Shown: positions 8,368 through 16,612, counted from the stretch's first letter. The stretch is 19,744 nt of DNA from Pseudomonadota bacterium (GCA_021817355.1 JAKAVI010000130.1:1-19744); one strand, 5' to 3'. A program made the numbers and translations. Notes: a model not told the origin generated them from the letters alone.

Positions 8368-9879
8368 ATGAAAAAGCTACTTCAGGCCTCGTCGATTGCT
8401 GCGCTCGCCCTCGTCGCGGCGGGATGTGTGGAAACACCCCCACCCGTAGCGCTGACCCAGAGTGACGTGCCCAAGTCATTTTCTCAGCCCATCGCCGCAA
8501 ACGCACCGGTCTGGCCCAAGCCAGGGTGGTGGCAAGGTTTGGGGAACCCCGAACTCGACTCCCTGATTGTTGAGGCCCACCGGAACAATCTTAATCTTGC
8601 TTCAGCTGTGGCTGCGGTCATGCAGGCTCGGGCCCAGACTTACATTTCGGCGTCTGCGCTTTTCCCTAGCATTTCGGTTTCCGGTACTGCCAGCCGTGGC
8701 AGCACGAATGCGCAAGGCTTTAACCTGACCCGCAATGACTTTGGCTTGTCTGGAAGTGCGAGCTACGAGGCAAGTTTCTGGGATACCCTGCCCACGTTGC
8801 AGTCGGCACAGGAAGCCCTTAAGGCGGCACGATTTAATCAGCAGACCGTAGCTCTCACCGTCACGGCCTCGGTCGCCAACACCTATCTGGACGTGCTCGC
8901 GCTGCGTCAGCGTGAGACTATCGCAGACCAAAACATTCGTGCTGCTAACCGCATTCTCGGCATCACCCAGGCACAGGTAACAAACGGTGTTGCATCTCGC
9001 CTTTCGCTTGCACAGCAAGAAGCCGTAGTTAACGGGCAGAAGGCCCAGGTTCCAGCGCTTCAGGAGCAGAGCAATGAAGCGCGCTTTGCTTTGGCGGTTC
9101 TCCTCGGGCGGCCACCGGAAGGTTTCAAGGTGACCGGAGAGAGCCTTGCAGGGATCAAGGCTCCCGCGGTTGCACCGGGTTTGCCATCTGAACTCCTTGA
9201 ACGCCGTCCAGATGTCGCCCAGGCAGAAGCTCAGCTCGCCGCTGCTCACGCCAATGTTGATGCCGCACGGAATGCCTTTTTTCCGCAGATCAACCTGACA
9301 GCGTCAGGTGGCTACGCCTCAACTGCTCTCAGCACTCTGGTCAATCCCTCAAGTCTGGGGTTCTCACTTGGTGCCTCGCTGGTCCAGTCAATTTTCAGCG
9401 GTGGACGTCAAAGTGGGCAGCTCGAACTAAGCAAGGCGCAGCAGCTCCAGCTGGTCGAATCGTATCGCACTGCGGTACTGAACGCGTTCAAGGATGTGGA
9501 GACAGCGCTGAGTCAAGTTGCACATTATGCCCAGGAAGAAAAATACACCGCAGCCCAGGTCAAGGCTGCAGCAGAGGCCTTCCGCATCTCGGAAATCCAA
9601 TACCGCGAAGGCGTAACTGACCTCTTGACAGTGCTACAGTCCCAGCAGACGCTGTTTTCTGCCGAGGATACTCTTGTTCAGATCAAGCTTGCGCGCATCC
9701 AGGCCGACGTCAGCCTTTATACTGCGCTCGGTGGCGGGTGGAGCGAAAATCCGGTCGACATGACCCAGCCTGTTCCGACTCTGGCCAATCTCCCCAAAGC
9801 ATCTGCCCCTGCCGTTAATGCCGCAAAAAAGGCAGGCAAAGAACTGAAGCACCGTGGAATTCTTGACTGGATCTTCTGA
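8368..9879 (+). CDS. RND efflux outer-membrane factor, NodT-family lipoprotein
   Basis: This is a TolC-like outer-membrane channel protein that would connect to a membrane-fusion protein and an RND or similar pump. The 503-aa length suits the family. The signal peptide ends in a lipobox, VAAGC (Cys20). The two OEP repeats are visible: the first around 60-250 (NPELDSLI.EAHRNNLNL, TASVANTYLDVLALR), the second around 275-460 (LLERRPDVAQAEAQLAAA, GASLVQSIFSGGRQSGQLE, YREGVTDLLTVLQSQQTL). A basic tail of about 40 residues (KKAGKELKHRGILDWIF end) follows the second repeat. No pump or adaptor gene is adjacent, so it may serve a pump encoded elsewhere. The ATG has only a weak ribosome binding site (GCGAG, 8 bases upstream). 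It is convergent with the aldo/keto reductase gene, stop codons 24 bases apart. Confidence 0.92.
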   Translation: MKKLLQASSIAALALVAAGCVETPPPVALTQSDVPKSFSQPIAANAPVWPKPGWWQGLGNPELDSLIVEAHRNNLNLASAVAAVMQARAQTYISASALFPSISVSGTASRGSTNAQGFNLTRNDFGLSGSASYEASFWDTLPTLQSAQEALKAARFNQQTVALTVTASVANTYLDVLALRQRETIADQNIRAANRILGITQAQVTNGVASRLSLAQQEAVVNGQKAQVPALQEQSNEARFALAVLLGRPPEGFKVTGESLAGIKAPAVAPGLPSELLERRPDVAQAEAQLAAAHANVDAARNAFFPQINLTASGGYASTALSTLVNPSSLGFSLGASLVQSIFSGGRQSGQLELSKAQQLQLVESYRTAVLNAFKDVETALSQVAHYAQEEKYTAAQVKAAAEAFRISEIQYREGVTDLLTVLQSQQTLFSAEDTLVQIKLARIQADVSLYTALGGGWSENPVDMTQPVPTLANLPKASAPAVNAAKKAGKELKHRGILDWIF

Positions 9880-9903
9880 TACGGCTTGTCGTGAGGATCT
9901 ACT

Positions 9904-10872
9904 CTAAAGGTGCCCTAGCACGTGGTGCGGAGCATAGGGTGCTTCCAGCGCCTTGATCTCGGCATCGTCCAGCTTGAGCGACACAGCAGCAATGGCTTCC
10001 CCAAGATGTTTAATCTTGGTAACTCCAATGATCGGCGCCGTTACTGTCGGCTTGTGTAACAGCCAGGCCAGCGCAACCTGGGCATTGGACACGCCTCGCT
10101 TCTTTGCAATTTCGCTTACAGCGTCGACAACCGAAAAGTCGCCCTCCTGATACATTGCATGAGCAAACTGATCCGACTTAGCTCTACGAGTTTGCTCCCG
10201 ACGGTTATTGGCAAGAAAGCCTCGCGCCAACGGGCTCCAAGGAATAACTCCAATTCCCTCTGCTGCACAAAGTGGCAGCATCTCGCGTTCTTCCTCGCGG
10301 TACACCAGGTTGTAGTGATTTTGCATTGATACAAATCGCGTCATCTCCATTGCCTTGGCGGTGTGCAGATAGGTCGCGAATTGCCAAGCATACATAGACG
10401 ACGCACCTACGTAGAGCGCCTTTCCGGACTTGACTACATCGTGGAGCGCCTCAATCGTCTCCTCTATCGGAGTGTGTGGATCAAATCGGTGGATCTGGTA
10501 GAGGTCTACATACTCCATTCCCAGACGCTGCAAGCTCGCGTCAATCGCGGACATGATGTGCTTGCGTGACAATCCACGCTGGTTGGCTGCCTCTCCCATG
10601 GGGTTGAACACTTTGGTGGCAACCACGTAGCTATCACGGGCTCCTGCAAACTCCCGGAGCGCGCGACCAAGAACCTCCTCACTTGCCCCCATAGAATATA
10701 TGTCGGCCGTATCAAAGAAATTGATCCCGGCTTCTACAGCACTTCGGATTATCGGGCGACCTTCTTCCTCGTCGAGTACCCAATCCCGCCACTTCGAGGA
10801 TCCATAGCTCATTGCACCAAGGCAGATACGGGTAATCCTCAATCCAGTTTGGCCAAGTCGCACGGTCTGCAT
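9904..10872 (-). CDS. Aldo/keto reductase
   Basis: This is a cytoplasmic NADPH-dependent carbonyl reductase with the AKR (beta/alpha)8-barrel fold. From the ATG at 10872 it has 322 aa; an earlier ATG at 10887 would add five residues, but AAGGA sits 7 bases before 10872 and decides for the shorter form. The catalytic tetrad is in place: Asp54 and Tyr59 in FFDTADIY, Lys87 in VVATKV, His128 in LYQIHR. The cofactor-binding part includes IPWSPLARGFL and, near the end, APIIGVTKIKHLGEA. The sequence style (SYGSS.W, LDEEEGRP, SRKHIM.A.DASLQRLG) is that of the AKR group with YajO- and AKR11-type proteins. It follows the TonB-dependent receptor gene on the same strand after 110 bases; co-transcription is possible but an inverted repeat lies between them. 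Confidence 0.93.
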   Translation of the reverse strand: MQTVRLGQTGLRITRICLGAMSYGSSKWRDWVLDEEEGRPIIRSAVEAGINFFDTADIYSMGASEEVLGRALREFAGARDSYVVATKVFNPMGEAANQRGLSRKHIMSAIDASLQRLGMEYVDLYQIHRFDPHTPIEETIEALHDVVKSGKALYVGASSMYAWQFATYLHTAKAMEMTRFVSMQNHYNLVYREEEREMLPLCAAEGIGVIPWSPLARGFLANNRREQTRRAKSDQFAHAMYQEGDFSVVDAVSEIAKKRGVSNAQVALAWLLHKPTVTAPIIGVTKIKHLGEAIAAVSLKLDDAEIKALEAPYAPHHVLGHL

Positions 10873-10973
10873 GGTGTGTTCCTTCATGATTCAACTCACA
10901 GCAGCGTTACGAAACGCTTCCCCGAGCTTATTTATGAGCTTAGTTCCTCGGAAATTAATGCCTCTCGCTATAT

Positions 10974-10989
10974 ACCTTGGCCTCAAGGT
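10974..10989. promoter_or_regulatory. Inverted repeat ACCTTG-N4-CAAGGT, candidate operator or hairpin
   Basis: The perfect 6-base arms (10974-10979 and 10984-10989) are separated by GCCT, with AT-rich TATA and CATATA flanks. The repeat covers the stop codon of the TonB-dependent receptor and lies 102 bases before the aldo/keto reductase start on the same strand. It could be a regulator site for the reductase promoter or a short RNA stem. There is no T-run for a terminator, and no good promoter hexamers are placed around it. Confidence 0.35.
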
Positions 10990-13004
10990 TCATATATTAG
11001 ACCAAGCGTCAGCTGCCGGGGTTCAGCATAAAGATTAACCCCTGGCGCATCGACCTGGTAAGCCACGCGGGCATCCGTGGCATTATCCAGTGCTATGTAG
11101 GTATCCCATGCCGGGCGAAGCCGCCAGTCCGCGCGCAGGTCCAGGGTAACCGCTGAGCCAAGGCGCTGTTTGTTCAGATCATCGTTGTAGCGTGCACTTT
11201 CATATCGAATCCGGACGGAAAGACGTAAGGGATCAAGCGGCGCATAGTCAGCCCCGGCGGTGATTGTCGCGATCGGATCCTGAGCCGGGCGCTTACCGTT
11301 CAGCTGTGCAGCTGCGCCGCGAGCGTGAACCCGCGCGTCGGTCAGAGCAAGTGCGCCACGCAAATGGAAACGCCTGGAGAGCGCAACCGCCGCCTCTCCC
11401 TCTAGCCCCAGTGCATCAATAGTACCTGCGTTCTGGCGTTGCTGGAAAGTCAGCAGGGGCGTTGTAGAAACGGTTACATTTGTGATGGCATTGGCAAGCT
11501 GGTTGTAAAAACCTGTGAATGCCCACTTCCAAGCCGCGTATTGACCACCCCAGCCCAGTTCTTCACCGTAGAGCTGTTCCGGTTTAAGATTAGCGTTCGC
11601 GCTGGTAATCACATTACCTACCCGAAACGGACGATAGAGTTCGTTTAGGCTCGGCACCCTAAATCCAGCGTAGGCTGCTGCACGTAGATACATGCCGTCG
11701 TGTAGGCGCCGCTTAATTCCGATCCGGCCCGTCGGTACGATGCCACTGCGGCTCGGTGGATGACTGAAAGCGATGAGTGCTCCATTCGCCACCTTGGTTT
11801 CGACGAGATGCCCCTGTGATGTCGCCCAGCGGTCTGCACGTACGCCAGCAGTCAGTAGCCAGCCCCGGTGCCGCCATGCGGCTTCGCCATAAAGGCCTGC
11901 AATGACAAGCCTTCCTCCGGAACGGCGCCGATCCTGAAATACGCCCTGAAGGGGCAGAAAGAGTTCGCGGGACTCCCCAGAATCGTCACGCAAGTCCCCG
12001 CCCAATTCCCATTGCCATTCTCCTGACGCGCCGACCAGAGCCGCATTGGCACCCCATCCCCAGGCAGGGGTTGCATACTGATTATCGACAACCAGAGCGC
12101 TCATGTGATTAAGCGCCTCTGATGTGAAGGTATTGCTGAGGTTACTGTTCAACGACCATAGTTGCAGCCGCCAACCGGGGCGGGACTGCGTAGCCGCTCG
12201 GGCCAATGCGAGGCTAGCTACCACACCATTTGCCTCGGCCCGGCCACCGACCACGCCATTACCACGCGCCTCGACGTAAAGGCCCAGGCGAGCGGAGAAG
12301 GTGAGGCCCGTCTCCAATGTCGTCTGAGCGCGCAGCGAGCCGGATGCACCATTGAACCATAAAGGCCGATCCGCATTTCCTCGTTGCCCGGGTAAAACTG
12401 GATTCCAACCGTTGGAGTGCTCTGCAGCTGCGCTGGCAAAGAAGGAGATTTTGCCAAGTTCAGCTCCGCCGGCAGCTCCCAGCCTGGCGGTTCCCAGGGA
12501 GCCCGCCGAGGCATCTGCCACAGCAAGACCGCTACCGCCGCGCTCGCTGAGCGCGATGGTACCTGTGAGAGCACCGGAGCCATATGGACCGGTTCCAGCT
12601 CCCCGCACAATCTCGGCCTGCCCGATATCTTCCCAGGGAAGCGCCGTCCAGATGACCCAATTTCCGAACGGATCGTTCATTGGCACGCCATCCAGGAGGA
12701 CCAGAGCCCGCCCGGCACCTGATGGCGCTATAGCGCGTAGCGAAATTCCCTGTGTGGTAGGGTTTGCCGATAGGCTGTCACCGCGACGAAAGAGCGATAC
12801 GCCGGGAATCTGGGCGAGCGCAGCATCGAGGCGGCCAGCCCGCGAGAGGCTGGAGGCCGCCAAGGTGACCACCGAGAAGGCGTTCTGACCGACGGGTTCT
12901 GGCATGCGTGCGGCGGTTACCGTCACGGCTTCGATAGATTGCGCATGGGCAAGCCCGGCCCCGGCCAGGACACACAGCATAGCAAAGCAGATTCGACGCA
13001 CCAT
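10983..13004 (-). CDS. TonB-dependent outer-membrane receptor
   Basis: This outer-membrane importer takes up a specific ligand with energy passed on by TonB-ExbBD. It has 673 aa. Residues 1-21 form a signal peptide with cleavage expected after AHA. A TonB box (EAVTVTA, 25-31) is followed by the plug domain (about 40-160: ALAQIPGVSLFRRGDSLSAN, the IAPSGAGRALVLLDGVPMND segment, IVRGAGTGPYGSGALTGTI) and the 22-strand barrel with FRVPSLNELYRPFRVG and a LKPEQLYGEELGWGG segment. There is no N-terminal signalling extension. The last strand ends LTLGLIYEP, with no terminal aromatic residue, which is slightly unusual for an outer-membrane protein. GAGGG lies 3 bases before the ATG. The ligand cannot be read from the sequence; neighbours suggest a small organic compound rather than iron (weak inference). 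Confidence 0.93.
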   Translation of the reverse strand: MVRRICFAMLCVLAGAGLAHAQSIEAVTVTAARMPEPVGQNAFSVVTLAASSLSRAGRLDAALAQIPGVSLFRRGDSLSANPTTQGISLRAIAPSGAGRALVLLDGVPMNDPFGNWVIWTALPWEDIGQAEIVRGAGTGPYGSGALTGTIALSERGGSGLAVADASAGSLGTARLGAAGGAELGKISFFASAAAEHSNGWNPVLPGQRGNADRPLWFNGASGSLRAQTTLETGLTFSARLGLYVEARGNGVVGGRAEANGVVASLALARAATQSRPGWRLQLWSLNSNLSNTFTSEALNHMSALVVDNQYATPAWGWGANAALVGASGEWQWELGGDLRDDSGESRELFLPLQGVFQDRRRSGGRLVIAGLYGEAAWRHRGWLLTAGVRADRWATSQGHLVETKVANGALIAFSHPPSRSGIVPTGRIGIKRRLHDGMYLRAAAYAGFRVPSLNELYRPFRVGNVITSANANLKPEQLYGEELGWGGQYAAWKWAFTGFYNQLANAITNVTVSTTPLLTFQQRQNAGTIDALGLEGEAAVALSRRFHLRGALALTDARVHARGAAAQLNGKRPAQDPIATITAGADYAPLDPLRLSVRIRYESARYNDDLNKQRLGSAVTLDLRADWRLRPAWDTYIALDNATDARVAYQVDAPGVNLYAEPRQLTLGLIYEP

Positions 13005-13429
13005 CTGCCCTCAAAATCCCCGTTAATTCTCCAAAACGCGGAAGCAGGCCGACAGTCCAATCCAAGCTTACGCCGCGTTACCGCCGGCCCTGCACCATCC
13101 CAGGACGCAGCAGTCGAGGCTCCATCCCTTATCGTCCGCAGGTCGGCAGCTTCCAAAGGTGTACAGGGATCCTCGCACGATGCAACTGGGCCAAGCGCTC
13201 GCTCCGAGATAGAGGGCTATGACATTTCCAAGATCTGTTCGGATGCTGATTTACCGATATCAGCTCCTGTTTAAGCCGCCTCTGAAAAATCAAAGCGACC
13301 ACGAAAACCTCGACGCAGCCAGGCAACAGTCGTAACTGCCCTAGGCACGCGCGATCACCATTGGGCAGCCATGCCCAATTTCCGAAGGAGCAGAAACGAA
13401 AGCAGCATGATCACCTTACACTTCACCCA
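13005..13429. other. Intergenic region upstream of the TonB-dependent receptor, with two inverted repeats
   Basis: No gene is visible in these 425 bases. Two perfect inverted repeats occur: GCTGAT-N8-ATCAGC at 13245-13264 and ATTGGGCA-GCCA-TGCCCAAT at 13360-13379. The first may be a regulator site for the receptor promoter. The second lies about 50 bases after the LysR gene stop and may be a terminator-like stem, although no good T-run follows. I looked for a cobalamin riboswitch here and did not find its conserved elements. Confidence 0.45.
13360..13379. other. Perfect hairpin-forming inverted repeat downstream of the LysR gene
   Basis: The 8-base arms ATTGGGCA (13360-13367) and TGCCCAAT (13372-13379) flank a GCCA loop. 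On the minus strand it follows the LysR stop codon after 50 bases and would form a tight stem in its 3' untranslated RNA. The minus strand continues GGTGATC without a U-run, so it is not a textbook terminator. It could also be an operator in the leader of the receptor gene. Confidence 0.4.
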
Positions 13430-14470
13430 TCACATGCTCTGCCGGGGGACCACTTTCTCGGCAGCAGCAATATAGCTGCGCAAGAGCAGCGGCCAGTCGA
13501 CGTGCGGGGTTATATATTGGGTCGAAAACCAGGGCATCGCCGCACTGTCAAACACGGTGTTACGAAGAAACTCAGCCATAGCCCGCACGGGCCAGCGATG
13601 ACCTGCGTCGCGCGTGACCAACAATGACAACGGTGTCTGATAGCGGATCCCGATTTCCACTGGAATGAAATCTTCAGTCACGGCTGAGCCATAGGTAGGC
13701 ATCATGGCAATACCGGCACCACTGCGAACTGCTTCCGCGAGACTGCCGCTCAAATTGGTAAAGAAGGATGTACGCGTAACCGGCTTTTGTCGCATCCAGT
13801 GGACCCAGTTGCTTACATCACTCAGATGCAACGCCTGATCAAGCAACCGATGATTTTTTAGGTCATCGACCGAATGGGGTGTCCCGTACCGCTGCAGGTA
13901 GTCACGACTCGCGAATGGAATAAAATGCAACATTCCAAGACGCAATGCCCCCCGTTCCTGAGTTGTGGGTTCATAGTAATGAACCTGCAGATCGCAGGCA
14001 TTGCGTCGTTCGGCAGTAACTTCATTCGTAGCAAACAATTTCACGTCGACATTGGGATGGCGGTCAAAGAACAGTGAAATAAATTTCGTTACCCAATAGG
14101 TCGCAAGCGCCTCGCCTATCAGAACTTTGCAGTCACCCACAAGGTTAGGTCGGACAAGCCCTTGTTGAGCTGCGGCCCGCGTCAGTGCGAGTTGTGCAGC
14201 AATCGCCTGCTGATAGACGCGTTGTCCTTCGAATGTAAGGCGCGGCCCACGGCGATCGCGTTCAAACAGTCGCGAACCAACTGCCTGCTCAAGGCGCGAA
14301 AGCCGCCGGCTGACCGTCGGTTGCGTCATCCTCAACTTGTTCGCAGCCTTATTGAGGCTGCCATAACGAATAATTTCAAGAAAAATGCGAAAATCGTCCC
14401 AGTCGGTGTTAGGTCCTCCATCATGCTCGACCAATTCCGCATAGCGTAGTTCTGTATCCCTATTGTTCAT
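13430..14470 (-). CDS. LysR-family transcriptional regulator
   Basis: This cytoplasmic DNA-binding regulator has 346 aa. The winged helix-turn-helix lies at about 25-83 (DDFRIFLEIIRYGSLNKAA, RMTQPTVSRRLSRLEQAVG, LFERDRRGPRLTFEG), and the effector-binding domain at about 108-320 (VLIGEALATYWVTKFISLFF, then EAVRSGAGIAMMPTYGS). The DNA-binding domain begins about 20 residues later than is usual, because the chosen ATG at 14470 adds a polar leader (MNNRDTELRYAELVEHDGGP); no better in-frame ATG exists before the domain, and the ribosome binding site is weak. It is divergent from the FAD oxidoreductase gene at 14820, the usual layout in which a LysR protein controls its neighbour and itself. The effector is unknown. 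Confidence 0.92.
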   Translation of the reverse strand: MNNRDTELRYAELVEHDGGPNTDWDDFRIFLEIIRYGSLNKAANKLRMTQPTVSRRLSRLEQAVGSRLFERDRRGPRLTFEGQRVYQQAIAAQLALTRAAAQQGLVRPNLVGDCKVLIGEALATYWVTKFISLFFDRHPNVDVKLFATNEVTAERRNACDLQVHYYEPTTQERGALRLGMLHFIPFASRDYLQRYGTPHSVDDLKNHRLLDQALHLSDVSNWVHWMRQKPVTRTSFFTNLSGSLAEAVRSGAGIAMMPTYGSAVTEDFIPVEIGIRYQTPLSLLVTRDAGHRWPVRAMAEFLRNTVFDSAAMPWFSTQYITPHVDWPLLLRSYIAAAEKVVPRQSM

Positions 14471-14819
14471 GTGCTACCAGCTCACGTGCACTCTTCTAAC
14501 CGCGCAATCACGGTCACTACCGCACGTCGCCAAACACTAAACCCAGATCCCGGAAAATCAATCAGTCAAAGTACACATATCAAACAAGTATACGATTTAT
14601 TTGATTTATGCTTGTATCCGCAAGACATTGATAGGACATAGAGCCCATGCTGACGCCAGAACCGCTGGGCGTTATGGTAAACTACTCATGGCCATCCGGA
14701 GCGCGTGCAGTAACCCTTTAAATATCGACCCAAGGGTTCCTGTCCTTGCAGAGGCAATCATCTTGCGGATTTGAGCGCAATCAGGCATCGCTCTAACCAA
14801 GAAATCAAAGAGGAACAGC
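14471..14819. promoter_or_regulatory. Divergent LysR / FAD-oxidoreductase promoter region
   Basis: These 349 bases hold no gene. An AT-rich core around 14565-14635 carries the inverted repeat ATCAAA-N15-TTTGAT (14579-14605) and a 9-base-spaced direct repeat of GATTTAT (14594-14600 and 14603-14609). A possible sigma-70 promoter for the plus-strand gene is CTGACG (14650-14655), 17 bases, TATGGT (14673-14678), each hexamer matching four of six consensus bases. This would leave a leader of about 135 bases. Confidence 0.4.
14579..14605. promoter_or_regulatory. Candidate LysR-binding site, ATCAAA-N15-TTTGAT
   Basis: This perfect inverted repeat is AT-rich and contains the T-N11-A spacing idea of LysR boxes within a longer 27-base dyad. 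It lies between the divergent LysR and oxidoreductase genes, where the activator site is expected. Its centre is roughly 90 bases before the tentative start of transcription of the oxidoreductase, a little far but compatible with LysR regulation. No binding evidence exists from sequence alone. Confidence 0.4.
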
Positions 14820-14822
14820 TTG
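14807..14822 (+). promoter_or_regulatory. Ribosome binding site that fixes a TTG start
   Basis: AAAGAGGAA at 14807-14815, with GAGG ending 6 bases before TTG at 14820, sets the start of the oxidoreductase. The next residues, YDIVIIGGGHNG, are the expected first strand of the FAD-binding fold, so no upstream or downstream ATG is needed. Confidence 0.75.
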
Positions 14823-16421
14823 TACGATATCGTGATCATTGGCGGTGGCCATAATGGCCTGACCTGTGCGGCCTATCTCGCTGCGGCGGGCCTGAAAACT
14901 CTTGTCCTTGAACGGCGCAATATCGTGGGCGGAGCGGCTGTTACCGAGGAATTTCATCTAGGTTTTCGCAACTCGGTTGCTTCCTATACTGTTTCGCTCC
15001 TCAATCCGAAAGTCATCCGCGACCTGGAATTGCACGAGCACGGGCTCCGCATTGTGGAACGAAAACTGGCAAACTTTTTGCCTCTGGACGACCACAGCTA
15101 CTTCAAGGTTGGTCACGGACGTACGCTGGACGAATTATCCAAGTTTTCCGTTCAGGATGCCGGGCGCCTTGAAGACTATAATGCTCGCCTCGAGCGCGTC
15201 GCTGATGTCTTACGAAAGCTGGTACTCCAAACACCACCCAATAGGGTTCAGGCTCACCCGATTGAAGCGGTTCGCGAGCTGATACGGGCCGGACTGACCG
15301 CGCGACAACTGACCAAGCTTGGCCTTGAGTCCGAACGCGATCTTCTCACCCTTTTCACAAACTCAGCCGGCCAATATCTAGATTCCTGGTTTGAAAGCGA
15401 TCCAATCAAGGCCGTGCTGGGGTTTGATGGCATTGTAGGAAACTACGCGAGTCCGTTCTCTTCAGGATCCGCATATGTACTTCTGCATCATTGTTTCGGA
15501 GAAATTAATGGAAGGAAGGGGGTCTGGGGGCACGCAATCGGCGGCATGGGGGCCATCACGCAGGCGATGGCCCGGGCATGTACTCACCGTGGAGTCGAAA
15601 TTCTTACCGGCACTGGAGTTCGTGAAGTAGAGGTCGCCAAAAACCGCGTCTGCGGCGTTATCACAGATGATGGCAGGAGGTTCGCCGCCCGCGCAGTCGC
15701 CGCAAATGTCAATCCCAAGCTCCTCTACGAGAAGATGATTGACCCATCGTTTCTGCCAGCAGACTTCAGGGCTCGGATTGCGCAGTATCGTTGTGGTTCA
15801 GCAACCTTTCGAATGAACGTAGCCCTGAGCGAACTTCCATCATTTCGTTGCCTACCCGGTACGGAACTCGGCGAACACCATACGGCGGGCATCATCATGG
15901 CTCCAAGTCTGCGGTATATGGAGGAGGCCTACTTTGATGCCCGACGCCTCGGTTGGGCACAGAAGCCCGTTGTCGAAATGGTAATTTCCTCCACGCTTGA
16001 CGACACGCTCGCTCCCAAGGGCTGTCACGTCGCAAGCCTGTTCTGCCAGCACATGGCGCCAGAACTGCCTGACGGGACGAGCTGGGACGAGCGACGTGAC
16101 GAAGTAGCGGATCTGGTCATCGACACGGTAACTGGCTTTGCGCCAAATTTTAAAGCATCAGTGCTCGCACGGCAGATCATGAGCCCAGCCGACCTGGAAC
16201 GTACATTTGGTCTTGTTGGTGGAGACATCTTCCATGGTGCACTTGATCTTGGCCAGCTCTATTCCGCCCGTCCGGTACTGGGACATGCGAACTATCGTGG
16301 GCCGATCAGGGGCCTTTACATGTGCGGATCCGGTACCCATCCTGGCGGAGGTGTAACGGGCGTGCCGGGGCACAACGCTGCGCGGGAAATAATCCGCGAC
16401 TTTCGCGGTCGGCTCCCCTAG
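14820..16421 (+). CDS. FAD-dependent oxidoreductase, PYROXD2 / phytoene desaturase-like
   Basis: This 533-aa protein belongs to the amine-oxidase/phytoene-desaturase superfamily; its length and end are those of the PYROXD2-like group. The N-terminal dinucleotide fold is DIVIIGGGHNGLTCAAYLAA with GGGHNG at 8-13 and Glu31 (VLERR) for the ribose of FAD, followed by NIVGGAAVTEEFH. The C-terminal FAD-binding block is GLYMCGSGTHPGGG (498-511) and TGVPGHNAAREI. The middle part binds an unknown, probably hydrophobic, substrate. Bacterial members are often annotated as phytoene dehydrogenases but few have a proven reaction. It starts with TTG. The gene is divergent from a LysR regulator and is followed after 252 bases by a Baeyer-Villiger-type monooxygenase gene. 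The family is clear; the substrate is not. Confidence 0.9.
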   Translation: MYDIVIIGGGHNGLTCAAYLAAAGLKTLVLERRNIVGGAAVTEEFHLGFRNSVASYTVSLLNPKVIRDLELHEHGLRIVERKLANFLPLDDHSYFKVGHGRTLDELSKFSVQDAGRLEDYNARLERVADVLRKLVLQTPPNRVQAHPIEAVRELIRAGLTARQLTKLGLESERDLLTLFTNSAGQYLDSWFESDPIKAVLGFDGIVGNYASPFSSGSAYVLLHHCFGEINGRKGVWGHAIGGMGAITQAMARACTHRGVEILTGTGVREVEVAKNRVCGVITDDGRRFAARAVAANVNPKLLYEKMIDPSFLPADFRARIAQYRCGSATFRMNVALSELPSFRCLPGTELGEHHTAGIIMAPSLRYMEEAYFDARRLGWAQKPVVEMVISSTLDDTLAPKGCHVASLFCQHMAPELPDGTSWDERRDEVADLVIDTVTGFAPNFKASVLARQIMSPADLERTFGLVGGDIFHGALDLGQLYSARPVLGHANYRGPIRGLYMCGSGTHPGGGVTGVPGHNAAREIIRDFRGRLP

Positions 16422-16612
16422 CGGCGCGCAGTGACCAAGCCGTATGGCAGGTCCAAGCGGGGCCCCTTCCCGAGAGCGAGAGTCAGGTCAATCTCGAATG
16501 CCATCACCCATCCGCGCCGTGCAGCCGGGTGGGGAATTTTGGCCCAGGGCCTGACTGGCCAGGGCACGGGATACGACCTCTTGCATTGATCTGGCTGTAA
16601 TTATAGGGGACG

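Noticed and set aside
8602..9249. 215-aa minus-strand ORF.
   Set aside because: Antisense to the efflux-channel gene and without protein-like motifs.
12352..12888. 178-aa plus-strand ORF.
   Set aside because: Antisense to the plug region of the TonB-dependent receptor; its proline- and serine-rich product is typical of a shadow frame.
13005..13160. Possible cobalamin riboswitch in the leader of the TonB-dependent receptor (a GGGATGGTGC segment on the minus strand).
   Set aside because: The conserved GCCACTG and CCCGCAACTGT-type elements are missing, so the resemblance is too short.
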